Below are positions 32,364 through 43,372 of a stretch of 64,000 nucleotides of DNA, piece after piece. The position numbers and the translations under genes were made by a program. The notes under the pieces were generated by a model. It had not been told where the DNA came from. It did not search any database and was given only the letters and a program-made list of their open reading frames with translations. Source of the stretch: Nematopogon swammerdamellus (lineage: Eukaryota > Arthropoda > Insecta > Lepidoptera > Adelidae). Location: contig OX336340.1 in assembly GCA_946902875.1 (NCBI GenBank), positions 6,531,739 through 6,595,738 of the forward strand, read 5' to 3'. Each line of letters starts with the position of its first letter. Position 1 is the stretch's first letter.

Positions 32364-33473
32364 GCAAATGAGCATATAGAACATACTAATGTTCTAATGT
32401 GCTTATTTCATGATATAATACGGAATATAGGGCCTATCTTATAGTTTACAGGAAAACCTAAACGAAAATCCTAAGTATTAAAGTTCTCACGGCAAACGGA
32501 ATGGTACGGAACTCTCCACGCGAGTTCGACTCGCACTTGACCGCTTTTTTTATTTCAGACTAAATCAACCTCTCTACTATTAACCCGTGTCAATCTTCTT
32601 GAAGCGCTATTGCTAATCGCCAACAATTTATTCTTCCTGGGCCGATGCGGCTGACCAGCCTATTAAAACATTTTCAGGTAGTTATGCCTTTTTGTCTGTA
32701 AAGTCTTCAGTTAAAGACAAAGACGGCATAATAAGCGTTTTTGGGCCGATGGCCATTCTAAAATTTCCGTAAAATGTGTGATAGGATTTATTTTCATGTA
32801 ATGTTCAACCACAGGCATATTTAGAAACAAAAATTCCTAATATTTTATAACGTAAAAGGACATAATCGAATTTTTTCACGTTTTGCCAGCCAAAATTAAT
32901 TTATGTGTACTGTTGTAGATGTAGTATGCTTGAATTATTTTAGGTTTAGATTTAAATAGTTATTAAATAGTTTATATTTAATGTCATTATGCGTTTTTAA
33001 TTTGTAAGTTTCTTTTCTTTAATAAATATTTTAGGTTTAAGTGTAGACGCCGCGCGCCACCTTGCATAAGACGGCAGTGCAGTGTAGGCGAGAGAATATC
33101 TAAGAGAAACAACGTCTCGCTTGACATATTTGGAGCACACTCGGATTTGTTTTCACGCCACCTTGTCTCTGTTTCTACCCGCCCTCCTGGCTGCCATATT
33201 GCTTGGCTAGCGTTGGCGCTGCCACTTCGTATGTTTCGTGGACCTATGCATACAGACATTAGATTTATGAAACAGGGTTTGTATGATTTGATCTGGTTGT
33301 GTCTGATTTCTTTTATTAATATTTTAAATTTTCGGCAAAACTTACAGCGTTTTTATTTAGGATCTTGTAACAATGTATAATTGTTAGGGTTCCGTATCCA
33401 GCGATGCTGGCAGTGACCCTTATCGGTGAGGTGTCCGTCCGTTCGTCTGCCCGTCCATCCGTCCATCATTGTA
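32364..33473. other. Unassigned, with Rep-E pieces
   Basis: 32,503-32,550 (CGCGAGTTCGACTCGCACTT) is a reversed Rep-E start. 33,386-33,460 (GGGTTCCGTATCCAGCG, GTCCGTCC repeats) is another Rep-E-like end. A GC-richer block at 33,040-33,240 has no convincing exon. Confidence 0.4.
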
Positions 33474-33970
33474 CCGTGTGGGGCCGGTACTTTAAAAGAA
33501 TAGCCCCATTGCATCTCTCCCCGTGTATGTCGTAAAAGGCGACTAAGGGATATGACTCCCTTCTTATATTACTAGGTGGTAGGGTTTAACCCGCCCGGGT
33601 TAAACCCTACCACCTGAGATGTTCCGGACGCCCAGCACGGAGGCCACTTCCGGCTGCTCCATGTCGAAGACCAGCTCCGACCTGGCCGCGTACAGGTTGT
33701 AGAGCGTCGCGACGCACGTGAGACGCAGTGGTAGGGTTTAACCCGCCCGGGTTAAACCCTACCACCTACCCTACAACTACCCTACCACATAAGAAAGGTC
33801 GGTCGAAACGGCTATGTAAATAGTTAGTGTTTTCCGTCCATTTCAGTGTAGCCGGCACGACCGAAGGGACGCACTGACGTGGCACCAAGTTCACCCAGTG
33901 TTATGGGCTGATATCACGGATGGTGTAGGTGATGTAGCCAACCGTGTCAGTGTCCATAAAAAAAAAAGTT
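33474..33970 (+). mobile_element. Rearranged SINE-B carrying a host exon fragment
   Basis: Head TACCGTGTGGGGCCGGTAC to GGGATATGACTCCCTTC and the first core block are normal. At CCCGCCCGGGTT the core folds back into AAACCCTACCACCT. An exon-derived segment follows (33,620-33,728), then a second copy of the same palindrome, then the normal SINE 3' part and A-run. Confidence 0.85.
33620..33728 (-). pseudogene. Captured copy of Beat-like exon C
   Basis: 109 bp matching 36,708-36,816 at 105 positions. On the minus strand it covers the part encoding LRLTCVATLYNLYAARSELV and the residues after it. The four differences fall in third or synonymous first positions (GAA/GAG, GCC/GCG, CTG/TTG, CTC/CTT), so the encoded peptide is unchanged. 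The first residues of exon C and both splice sites are missing, so it cannot act as exon C. It lies about 3 kb downstream of its source in the same intron. Confidence 0.9.
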
Positions 33971-34419
33971 CGTAGGTCCGTCTGTCACACGCACTATCTG
34001 AGGTGATTACTCCGGTACTAAAAGTTCTATAATAAAATAATAAAATTCTAAAGTAGATAATCTGAAAATATGTGCAGCGGCGGAAAAAAATATGTCTGAA
34101 AATCAGTGCTGCGACAGAAGGCTTACGTCGCAGCAATAAGCTGAGACAGACACATTTATATTGTTGTTTTCTGAAGATATGTTAAGTAATTCAATTACAT
34201 ATTTCATTTCATAATTTAGTCCACACGGCATGAAAACTATTTTGTAGTTTATATCGGTTATATATATATATACTCTCAAATACCGTACGATGTATTTTGC
34301 GCTCGGTGTGGCGCGCAGTAGATATTTGTATGTAACGCGATGCAATTACGCCAAATATGACGTACCTACCTATTTGTGTTGCATGCCTGTGCGTGCACAT
34401 GCCATATGAATTATTAATA
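33971..34419. other. Unassigned AT-rich stretch
   Basis: 33,978-34,030 matches the dispersed repeat at 22,141. The remainder shows no gene. Confidence 0.45.
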
Positions 34420-35712
34420 AGCCCGAGGCGGTAATTATGAATAACATATTATTATGCAAGCTGGGTTGTAATTATCTCAGGGTGCTTAGTAAGGTCCATA
34501 TGGATAATGCAAGTAGATACCTTAAGCAAGTAGATAGCATAGAATTTCTAGGGATAACATTGGACCGCAAACTAAATTGGGGACTACAGATAGAAAAAGT
34601 AGCAAAAAAACTTAGCTCGGCGTGCTACTCTATTAAGAAAATCCAAGAACTATGTGGCTCTCAGGCTGCCAAAACAGTCTACTACGCCTACTTTCATAGT
34701 GTTATGAGTTATGACATATGGAATATAATTCTGGGGAACAGCTGCAAGGGCAAGTAGAATTTTCTTATTGCAAAAACGAGCGATTAGGTATATTAAAGGA
34801 ATGAAACCGCGAGACTCTTGTCGAGACGCTTTTAGAGACCTAAAAATTATGACTTTCATATCTCAATATATATACCAAAACCTTATCAATGCCAGGAAAA
34901 ACCTGAAAAACCCCCCTCCCCACTCTGACATACACGATCACAACACCAGAAATAGGGAACACATTCGGATTGGAGAGCATAGACTCACTAAAGTTTCCAA
35001 AAGTTTTATTGTAAACAGTATTAGATTTTATAACATATTGCCAACAGACATTAAAGAACTTAATGAACAGGGATACAAGAGAAAGATTAAAGAAATGCTC
35101 ACGGGAAAAGTTTATTATAATTTAAAGGAAGCCCTGGATGATTGTAGTTTTTTAAATAATCTAGTCAGCATTCTAGTAATTTTATTTACATGTTTAGTTA
35201 TAGGTATTATTAATTGACAACTGTAATTACTATTAATAATTATGACAATTGAAATAATTTTGACCACTGTTTTTTTTATATAGTCTTTTAATATTGTTTA
35301 TTAATTTAATCCACTTTGACAAATGCAATAATCTCAATATTTTATTATTTAAGTACTGTTAATTTTTAATATTTTACTTTTCGCTTTTGACAATTTTATT
35401 TAATCATGACAGCTGATATTATAATTTTTTTGAATATTTGACATTAGTAATGTAATGAATGATTGTTGTTTACACATCTTTATTGTAAGTTTAGTGTTAA
35501 GTAGGTAGCTAATAAGATATTGTAGTGTAAGTTTACTCTTCGCTTCAAACCACAATATTATTTAAACTTATATCCATTTTTGGAATGGACGAAGGCTATT
35601 TTTTGCTCGATGCACAATACCACATTATAATATTATTTTTAAATGGACTATGACTTGTCCGAGTGTGCACAGACACCTAATGGATGCATTATAAATAAAT
35701 AAATAAATAAAT
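34420..35712 (+). pseudogene. Jockey/CR1-like LINE, RT C-terminal third and 3' UTR
   Basis: Encodes SIEFLGITLDRKLNWGLQIE, KLSSACYSIKKIQELCG and YYAYFHSVMSYDIWNIIL. After a frameshift near 34,750 it continues LQKRAIRYIKGMKPRDSCRD, the thumb and C-terminal region of non-LTR reverse transcriptases. A stop at 35,215 is followed by about 480 bp of AT-rich UTR and a terminal AAAT repeat (about 35,690-35,712). 5'-truncated, frameshifted, not active. It lies antisense to the Beat-like gene. Confidence 0.85.
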
Positions 35713-35844
35713 GACATCGTGTAATCAATTATTTCAAAAATTATTTCAAACAATTTTGTACTTTAGGATGAAGGGAGGAAGGGACCCATGGCACGGGAGG
35801 TAATAAACTCGAGCTACTGGGACGACGCGCTTTGAACTTCGTCG

Positions 35845-36000
35845 TCATCATCAGCCCGTATCGGTCCACTGCTGGACATAGGCCTCTCCCAAGCTACACC
35901 ACCACACGCGGTCTTCCGCTATTCTCAACCATACACTCCCGGCTTTATCCTCCCGGCTCCCATCTTTATTAGGTTGACCTAGCCGGCGGAGGCGGGCGTC
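35845..36000 (-). mobile_element. RTE LINE 3' tail
   Basis: CATCATCAGCCCGTATCGGT, CCACTGCTGGACATAGGCCT and CACCACACGCGGTCTTCCGC, the reverse of the end of the RTE copy at 19,030. Confidence 0.8.
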
Positions 36001-36099
36001 CCAGCTACATAGATGAGCTTAGCTCAGAGGATTTGTGTTAGCGATGATGTAGGAATTATGTGACGTTCTGTTGGATTATTAATATTGACAAGGAAACAT

Positions 36100-36238
36100 C
36101 GAGTTGGTCCATCATCCGCATTGCAAGTAAAACTAACGGGATGAGTCCGCATTTGCACCTTATGTAAATGTTCTAATAGTGCTTGTTACTGTTGAATGTT
36201 TCTTTGAGTAATAAAGCATTTTCTATTCTATTCTATTC
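36100..36238 (+). mobile_element. LINE 3' tail with TTCTA repeats
   Basis: Ends GAGTAATAAAGCATTTTC followed by three TATTC-type repeats. Same lineage as the minus-strand tail at 3,263. Confidence 0.5.
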
Positions 36239-36452
36239 TGAAACTGTCCCTTTATCTCAAGGTATATTAGTTCTTCTATTTGGTCGTAATCAACGTAGCA
36301 ATGAAATCGTTTTGTAATTTATGTTTGTTAAGAATATCTGTTAAAATTTATTTCAAATAAAAATAAATAAATAAGGAAAGTGAGGGCACCTACTAGATTC
36401 GACTGTAACATGATGTTTAAATCATATATATGAATGTAATAACATGATGTAA

Positions 36453-36572
36453 TAATTCGGCACGACCGAAGGAAAGCACTGACGTGGCACCGGGTTCCCC
36501 CGGTGTTATGGGCTGACATCGCGGATTTTGTAGGTGATGTGGCCAACCGTGTCAGTATCCATAAAAAAAAAA
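36453..36572 (+). mobile_element. SINE-A 3' tail
   Basis: GGCACGACCGAAGGAAAGCA to CAGTATCCATA and an A-run. Lies about 130 bp beyond the exon C donor, within the intron. Confidence 0.85.
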
Positions 36573-36698
36573 TGAGGATGAAGCTGATTTTCAGGGGCTC
36601 CCCCTGAAAGTCCCCATTCTTGAAATTATTATGATGATACTTATGATGAGGGACTCTGCTGTTCAGGGTTATGGCATAACGGCGGCTGAAGATCTCAC

Positions 36699-36867
36699 CA
36701 GGTGAGCTGTTCCGGACGCCCAGCACGGAGGCCACCTCCGGCTGCTCCATGTCGAAGACCAGCTCCGACCTCGCCGCGTACAAGTTGTAGAGCGTCGCGA
36801 CGCACGTAAGACGCAGGCTGCCGCGCTCGAACGCTTCCGGCGTCACCACGAACGACAGCTCTGAGAA
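36699..36867 (-). CDS. Beat-like gene, exon C (second half of an Ig domain)
   Basis: Bounded on the minus strand by acceptor TGTTGTTTCAG (AG at 36,869-36,868) and donor G|GTGAGA (GT at 36,698-36,697). 169 bases, entered in phase 0, left in phase 1. Codes for FSELSFVVTPEAFERGSLRL, then TCVATLYNLYAARSELVF, then DMEQPEVASVLGVRNSSP. The F...G.L.L.C.A.LY pattern is the signature of the last Ig strands of Beaten path proteins, neuronal cell-surface or secreted Ig proteins that bind Side-family receptors in axon guidance. The Cys in TCVA is the partner of the Cys in exon A. The open frame continues past the donor into a SINE and is not coding there. Confidence 0.85.
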
Positions 36868-37336
36868 CTGAAACAACACATCCTAATCAAAGGAGGGCAC
36901 GAGAAAACCCCGATTCTGACCACCTATAAATATGTTTTTCTCTAGTCGAAAACAATGTACGTGTTCCAGTTATTGGAACTTTCTCTTAGATGTTTTAGAT
37001 ATTTTTATCGAAAAGACTATATGCTTGGAAATATTATTAGCAATATCCTCATCATCATCAATATAAGATTTATTCCTCTGAACCCATACTAACGGTTATA
37101 TTAAATCCGAGAACTCTGATCATGTAGTTTGGTCCCACTTTACTTCGTAGATTGTCAAATCTATTGCTTGTCTTTACGTCGTAACTTGTTTTAACTTCGT
37201 TGCTTGTAAAATCTACTTCGTATCTTGCTAAAAGTACTTCGTTTGTTGTAAAATCTACTTCGTTGTTTGTCAAATCTGATTAAATGCGTGTCAAATCTAC
37301 TTCATAGTCAAACTCATTTAGTTAATTCAAACTCAC
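36868..37336 (-). other. Intron B-C with internal minisatellite
   Basis: 469 bp, donor GTGAGT and acceptor TTTCAG, phase 0 both sides. 37,135-37,312 contains degenerate copies of an AAATCTACTTCGT-containing unit of about 22-25 bp. Confidence 0.8.
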
Positions 37337-37588
37337 CGATGGTAATCTATTATCAGGGCCGGTTCTGACGAAGGGTTTCACTATGCTCTCCTTCGGTTTC
37401 CTCCTGATCTCGTCTCTGTGCTGTTCTATATAGTTCGCGTCCAGGTACTGTAGACTGGCATCGTCCTCTGCGAAGCCACTGAAGGCAAGCTCGTCCTGTT
37501 TCGGCTCCGAAGTGGTGGTCTCGGGTTTCGGCTCCGGGTCCCATTCGAACCAGTTCGGAAGGGTGTGTGTGAGGGAGTCGCTCTCCAT
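37337..37588 (-). CDS. Beat-like gene, exon B (acidic linker inside the Ig domain)
   Basis: Minus-strand acceptor TTTAACCTTTCACAG (AG at 37,590-37,589) and strong donor TCG|GTGAGT (GT at 37,336-37,335). 252 bases, 84 codons, phase 0 to phase 0, matching both neighbours. The peptide starts MESDSLTHTLPNWFEWDPEP. It is rich in Glu, Asp, Pro, Lys and Thr, with an aromatic NWFEWD patch, a QYLDANYIEQHRDEIRRKP stretch and an end at RTGPDNRLPS. No Cys or membrane segment; probably a flexible loop between strands C and E. Beat proteins vary in this linker, but 84 residues in a single exon is long. Exon status rests on splice sites and phase, since linkers evolve fast. Confidence 0.75.
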
Positions 37589-38976
37589 CTGTGAAAGGTT
37601 AAAAGATTTTATTTAGATCTGCTACAAATTTTACCAACCAGAACATCGCAGATTTCTTGAGAACGCATTATATTACAACTATATTATTAGTTATTACGGT
37701 TATATCTATAACCTATGCAAAGGATTCTGTCTGTACGTGTATAATCTTAGTACTTCGAAAATGGCCTAATAGATTTAAATGGGGTTTCTCCTATGCAATC
37801 TCACGTTATGTTTCAAGTACTGTTATTTTGTTGTTTTCGACTGTTTTGTTATTGTTTTTTTATCCATCTTAAACTCTACACATGTCTTTAGATTTTATTT
37901 ATAAATATTGATTAAACTATTATTTCATTCTAATACTATTGTTATCACTTTAATTACTTACTAGGTTAGGATTAAAATCTGCGGCACTGCTAATGGCAGT
38001 GCCAGAAGCTGCGTCTACACCTTTATTTCAACCCACGAAATTTTATAGACGTATTAATTGTTTGTATATAATATTAATTAGTGGTTTGAGAAGTAAACAC
38101 ATTTGATTGATTGAAGAATAGTATAATTTATAATAGTTAACACGAGCGAAGCCGCAGTCAACTTATAAAACAAAAAGGTTATCTATGTTGTATCGTTATA
38201 GTTAACGCAGGTATTTGTTTGGTATGTCGTCCAAATATTTCCCGAAAATATGCGAACGGTTCGGTGTCCCAAATACTACGTAGGTATAGAGATTTCACAT
38301 AAAAAATGGAACACAAAATTCTGCGTAAGCATCGTAATGTTTTTATTTGGGAAAATAAAATGGCAATTAATGTTTCACGGCGTAGTTAATTTTTTAATAA
38401 CGAAATCGTTTTAGGTCCTAATAACACTACAATTTATCGCCGACTTTATCGCATACAAGTGTGACAGTACATATTAACACTTGCACGCATGTATAAAAAT
38501 GAGAGTTGTTTTTCGTGTTATTATTCTCATCTAAAACAACTAAATGGATTCCAATGGGGTTTTCATTGTTGGATTTTTCGGTATGGTTTTAGCCTATTGT
38601 CGATCAGTGCGAAACCGGGACGCGGGTTGTTATAGTTGACTTACCATAGCGCCCAGAAAATTTATCAAAACTATCACCGAGTACCGATTTCACCATCTTC
38701 GGCTAAAATGTAACTGTCGTCGAGTCGAGTGCATCAGAAAATGTCGCTTTATTACGAGTAGCACAGCACAGCACATACAGTTTGGAATCTTAATCTCGAC
38801 GGACGACCAGAAGGGAATTGTGTGAAAAATAAATGCATAAATTCACTCATACACCTCACCCTCTGTCACATTCTGTCACGCTTGCCCACACACACCCACG
38901 CACGTACATATACACACACGCGTACACACATTGGCAGGTACACTGAAAACATAAATTTTCTGTATTGTTAATTACA
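37589..38976. other. Unassigned intron sequence
   Basis: 37,657-37,872 has an open frame starting like a signal peptide but with no downstream gene. CACGAGCGAAGCCGCAG at about 38,142 is a worn Helitron 3' end. 38,870-38,940 is rich in ACAC. Confidence 0.45.
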
Positions 38977-39197
38977 GGTGGTAGGCTCAAATTTTAGCCG
39001 ACTGGGTTGATACCACCGTACTGGATGTAAGATGTCCGCATAGCAGCCTCGGGTGTGTTCTCCTCTAGTCCAGTATAACCAGCAATCCAGGTAAGTCTCC
39101 GGTATGGCACCTACCTACCTTCTCGGAGGTGATATTGGCTGGTCGGAGCATGCGCTTTGGCCCCTCCGACTCAGCCACCCATACCGGATTACATAAA
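38977..39197 (+). mobile_element. SINE-C, 5'-truncated
   Basis: Begins in the core at CAGGTGGTAGGCTCAAA and ends CCGGATTACATAAAAAA. Confidence 0.85.
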
Positions 39198-40074
39198 AAA
39201 GAAATTACTTTCTTTGTTTTGTTTTGTGAGTGAAATCTGTAATTTACTTTGTTCTTGTTTATATAATGTTAGTTAAGTATAATAATGTAATGCTATTGAT
39301 TTCGTTAAGTAAGTAAATAAAAAAAAATTATGAAATAAAATAAAACTGATAGATAACCTGCGAGATTGGACACGAAATGACATACAACCAAAGAGAGTTT
39401 AATGTCTTTGCATACAACGATTACTATTTTTTAATTCTTAATATGGTGACATTACAAAAACGCCATCTATCATTCGTCATCATCCATTGAACTTGCGGAA
39501 ATATTAAAAAAAAATTATCTGACGACGACAATAGGTCGAAATATCATGAAAAAATGTGTTTTTTTTATTTCTAATGTAAATATTATATATATTAAAACAC
39601 GTATTTGTTGATATTTTCTGTATTTTTTTTAGTATGTATTTTCAGAATAATGACCACTAGTACGTAGTGGCAGGCATCCTGTCTCGGCCCTCCCGCATTG
39701 TTTCGCTTACATTTACGGAGGCATTCTTAAACAATACGTACGGTAGGGTAGGTAAAACCCGCCCGAATTTGTACCACCGCACTGGACGACGGTTATGATA
39801 ATTGTTTTCTTTATTGTTCGGTTTAATTAAATGTTTGTTTTATAATTAGCGCGGTGGGGTTTTCTGGATGTCACCTTCGCTCTCTTTGTTCCATTTATGG
39901 ACGGTTCCATTAGTCTACTAGTATTTTAGGGTTCCGTATCCATAAGCCTGTCTGCAAGTACATACATACTTACAGACAGGTGTTCCTTTTTATAAGAAGT
40001 AGAGATAGAGATAGAGGTAGAGATGATATGTCTTAGTAAGATCTAAAAACCATTGATTTGGCCAAATCCCACTT
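39198..40074. other. Unassigned intron sequence with small repeat pieces
   Basis: 39,740-39,790 is a SINE core fragment (TAAAACCCGCCCGAATTTG, ACCACCGCACTGG). 39,926-39,985 has AGGGTTCCGTATCC and a CCTGTCTG/CAGACAGG hairpin of Rep-E type. Otherwise AT-rich. Confidence 0.45.
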
Positions 40075-40290
40075 TGCGCGTGATTTGTTTTTTTAGAATG
40101 CGAGGCATTTGGCCCAGCCACACATAAGGTGTCTGACGACACCCATTGATATCCGGTCGAATACGAAGGTTGCGAATGCCATGCCGCGGCCGGTCCGACA
40201 GGCGCCCATTAAAGTCCCTCTTGAAGGACCCGAGACTGCATTTGTAGGATAACACGTGGGCAGGGAGAGCGTTCCAGAGTTTGACCAAAT
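40075..40290 (-). pseudogene. LINE-G ORF2 end and tail
   Basis: In reverse: KLWNALPAHVLSYKCSLGSF then KRDFNGRLSDRPRHGIR, the typical end of LINE-G, followed by its UTR. 5'-truncated. Confidence 0.8.
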
Positions 40291-40374
40291 CAATTAGATT
40301 TGATCAAACTCATCAATCAAACTGGATTTTCCCAGAACGATGTTAAAATTATCAAAGGGTTTTGGCAATTTTTT

Positions 40375-40424
40375 CAATTCCCTTGCCCTTGGAATTTGGT
40401 CAAATTCCAAGGGCAAGGGAATTG
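40375..40424. repeat. Perfect 23-bp palindrome, 4-nt loop
   Basis: CAATTCCCTTGCCCTTGGAA (from 40,375) and its exact inverse ending at 40,424 around GGTC. Sits 6 bp upstream of the 5' end of a SINE-C. Confidence 0.9.
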
Positions 40425-40430
40425 GTTTAA

Positions 40431-40838
40431 GCGGCGGGTGGCCGAGTGGTTTGGGCATCGGCTTCTCATGCGAGAGGTCCGAGGTTCGAATCCGGTCGGC
40501 GGCGTGTACCAATGAGTTTTTTCTGACGAAAAAATTTACGTGCACACCTACACCTGCTGCTTCACCGTTCGGAACCGGTGTAAAACTGTAGGTCCCTTCC
40601 CTTGCCCCTTACTAGGTGGTAGGCTCAAATTGTAGCCGACTGGGATGGTACCACCGTACTGGATGTAAGATGGCCGCATAGCAGCCTCGGTTGTGTTCTC
40701 CTCTAGTCCAGTATAGCCAGCAATCCAGAGAAGTCTCCGATATGGCACCTACCTTCTCGGAGGTGATATTGGCTGGTCGGAGCATGCGCTTTGGCCCCTC
40801 CGACTCAGCCACCCATACCGGATTACATAAAAAAAAAA
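40431..40838 (+). mobile_element. SINE-C, full length reference copy
   Basis: Head GCGGCGGGTGGCCGAGTGG with box A and GGTTCGAATCC box B, linker TTCTGACGAAAAAATTTACG, core CTTACTAGGTGGTAGGCTC, 3' part CTCGGAGGTGATATTGGCTG and GGATTACATA plus A-run. The head folds like a Ser/Leu-type tRNA half but is not an intact tRNA. Confidence 0.92.
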
Positions 40839-41122
40839 TTACTTGTGTTGCTATCTTTCTGCGACATGATGTGTATATATACGTATACGGGGGGTTTTGT
40901 GTTTTTTGTTTGTTCTCGCCAGTGGGTGGGTACTTTATCTGAAACTCGTAAACCTTTATCCTATACGTAGCACTTTATTTAAAGGTCATAATTTTTCACC
41001 CCCCTTTTTCTGAAATGGAAAGTGTAGGAGGTAAAACATTTTCACATTATGATAAAATATCCTTGACCCTGTTTTATGTACACAACTTCCTTTCCAGCTC
41101 CAATGCAATAGCTATTCTTATA

Positions 41123-41220
41123 TAGCACTGACATGGCACCTAGTTCACCCAGTATTATCGGCTGACATCACGGATGTTGTAGGTGATGAAGCCAACCGTG
41201 TCAGTTTCCATAAAAAAAAA
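41123..41220 (+). mobile_element. SINE-A 3' tail
   Basis: AGCACTGACATGGCACC to GTGTCAGTTTCCATA and an A-run; well preserved. Confidence 0.9.
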
Positions 41221-41812
41221 GCTACACTGTACATATTAACATTTTAAAACGGAACTGGAAACTAGCTCTGTAGTTCTCGCCAGGGACCTGCATTTTTAGA
41301 AGTTTGAATTATTTGAATTCCATTCCGAAATAATAAACTCCGTCTAGAATCTAGACAGACACAGTATGAAGACCCACGAACGATACTATTTCGAAAGCGT
41401 AAATACAAATTGAGTATTTCATCTCCGGAATTATCACATGATTAGTTCCTTACCTTCTTCGAGAAAGTATGTTGTTATCTTTAACGCGCAAACACAGTTA
41501 ATTCTATATGCTGTATCGAAATTTACCATAGTTCATCACACCTGAGGTAAAAAAGGTAATAATGACGCCGCGGGCAAAATCAAGTGCACACAATTTCCTC
41601 AAAAAGCACAACGACAAAGATTGGTGAAATATTTGGAATTTCGTCACTATAATTAATGACTCTTCACCGCTGGATTTGTAGAAGACTCTTTCATCCTCTT
41701 GAACTCTTTGGGGTTTCTTTCACTTAGAATCGCCGATTAGTGGACCCACTTTTGGAGTACTTTGTTTTTTTGTCAGTACAAATAAATAACGGAATGTGTT
41801 GACCGAGGACAT
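41221..41812. other. Unassigned intron sequence
   Basis: No repeat or exon recognised. Confidence 0.5.
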
Positions 41813-41960
41813 TTCAAATTCAAATTCAAATTCAAAATATTTTATTCATAATACATAAGACAAAAAAGTAGGTATAAAAGAATATGTAGGTATAAGAAAT
41901 AAAATAAAAATAAATTATAAAACTTAAAGACTAACTCATGTTTAGTGAATGGGTATCAGG
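41813..41960 (-). mobile_element. LINE 3' tail with TTCAAA repeat
   Basis: TTCAAATTCAAATTCAAA followed by ATATTTTATTCATAATACAT is the reverse of a LINE end (ATGAATAAAATATT plus simple repeat). Confidence 0.5.
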
Positions 41961-43132
41961 CACAGCTTACGTCTTCCCATAACCAGAAAGACACTGATTT
42001 TAAGCCTGACCCCTATTTTGCCAAATGTTAGATTATAGTTTTGACTGGAGCCACAATTTAAAATTAATTAAACAATTGTTTGTCCCGCGCACTAGCGAGC
42101 CTGAGGAGGAAAGGCACTCCCCTCTCCATCCCCTCGCCCCATACCGCTTGCCTCATACCCTCCGTGGTGGCTGGCATGCCGCCGCCACGGGCCAAAATAG
42201 TAAAAAGGAAACCAGAGAACCTGGAGTTAACAGTTTAGAACGCCGCAGAAATTTCCCGTAAAAAGAGATCAGAGAAATGAAAACTTCAAAAACAATAAAA
42301 TTACGATTTCTAGAGTAAATTATTCCAATCTCATTTACTTTAGCCCAGAAATCCGACAAATATTCTTATGCTTTATTTTAACTTGCTAATTTCACTTCAC
42401 ATTTTACTGGGAGCGACATCGTAATTAACATTTTCTTTATCCGTTTTAGGCAATTTTAAACGTATTGGATACAGTATATTAGGTAAAGATTATATTAGGT
42501 TAAATTAGTGTATTAGGTAAATACATTTTAATTTAGGCGCATCTCTCTACTATTATATTAATTACATCACAAACAACTTAAAAAATGTACGGTTCTAATT
42601 ATTGAGAACCTCACTTTTTTCTTAAGTATTCTAAAAAACAAAATAAACTCGGCTAATGAACACAAAAACCTGCAAAATTAAATTAATAACCTTACATACT
42701 CGAGAACATTTCAACGGGTAAAACAAAATTAAATCGTGCCGACTTTAATGTCGTCAAAATAATGTCCTCAGTGCCTACCCGTCTGAGCGCATACGTTACA
42801 TTAAAACGTGCAAAATCAGCACAATGTGTCAACTCCAGCGCTCCGTAGCTCCATCTAGCGGCGCGGCGGGCGGCGGCAGCGACGCGGCGTTATGGTGGCA
42901 GCGGCGCGGCAGACGTGTTTGCGGAATGATCGCGCCGTGACACAGCACAATTGAAAACTGCTGAGCGGAGGCCGCGCTCCGCGACCGCTCACAATGGAAA
43001 ATAAATTGTTTTACTTAATTGAAAATCCATTTCATATTCGCTTAGCGCTAGGGCCATCTGTCGACCGTGCAAGCTTTCTCCTGAATTCAGCGACGTCACG
43101 AAAAAGCGCGGTGGCATAAGATTATTATTATT
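41961..43132. other. Unassigned intron sequence with GC island
   Basis: 42,838-42,990 is strongly GC-rich (GCGGCGCGGCGGGCGGCGGC). No exon or TATA element was convincing; it could be a regulatory CpG patch or a repeat end. Confidence 0.4.
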
Positions 43133-43372
43133 ATTTTTTTTTTATGTGATCCGGTATGGGTGGCTGAGTTGAAGGGGCTAAAACGCATGCTCCGACCAGC
43201 CAATATCACCTTCGAGAAGGTAGGTGCCATACCGGAGACTTCCCTGGATTGCTGGCTATACTGGACTAGAGGAGAACACAACCGAGGCTGCTATGCGGCC
43301 ATCTTACATCCAGTACGGTGGTACCAACCCAGTCGGCTACAATTTGAGCCTACCACCTAGTAAGGGGCGAGG
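43133..43372 (-). mobile_element. SINE-C, 5'-truncated
   Basis: T-run and ATGTGATCCGGTATGGGTGG to CCACCTAGTAAGGGGCGAGG. The head is missing. Confidence 0.88.

Larger units (their letters stand above)
15165..36698 (-). other. Intron C-D of the Beat-like gene (about 21.5 kb)
   Basis: Donor GTGAGA at 36,698 downwards and acceptor CCGCAG ending at 15,165 bound it if exon D is correct. It is filled with SINEs, MITEs, LINE tails, Helitron ends, the foldback element and a copied piece of exon C. Elements lie in both orientations. Confidence 0.5.

Noticed and set aside
36328..36698. Continuation of exon C's open frame past the donor
   Set aside because: The frame runs into a SINE-A in reverse, while a good GTGAGA donor and a phase-matched downstream exon exist.
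37657..37872. Open frame with a signal-peptide-like start
   Set aside because: AT-rich intron DNA easily encodes hydrophobic stretches; no conserved downstream sequence or splice context.
40431..40500. tRNA-Ser/Leu-like gene
   Set aside because: Boxes A and B are present, but the stems are incomplete and the sequence is the head of a repeated SINE.
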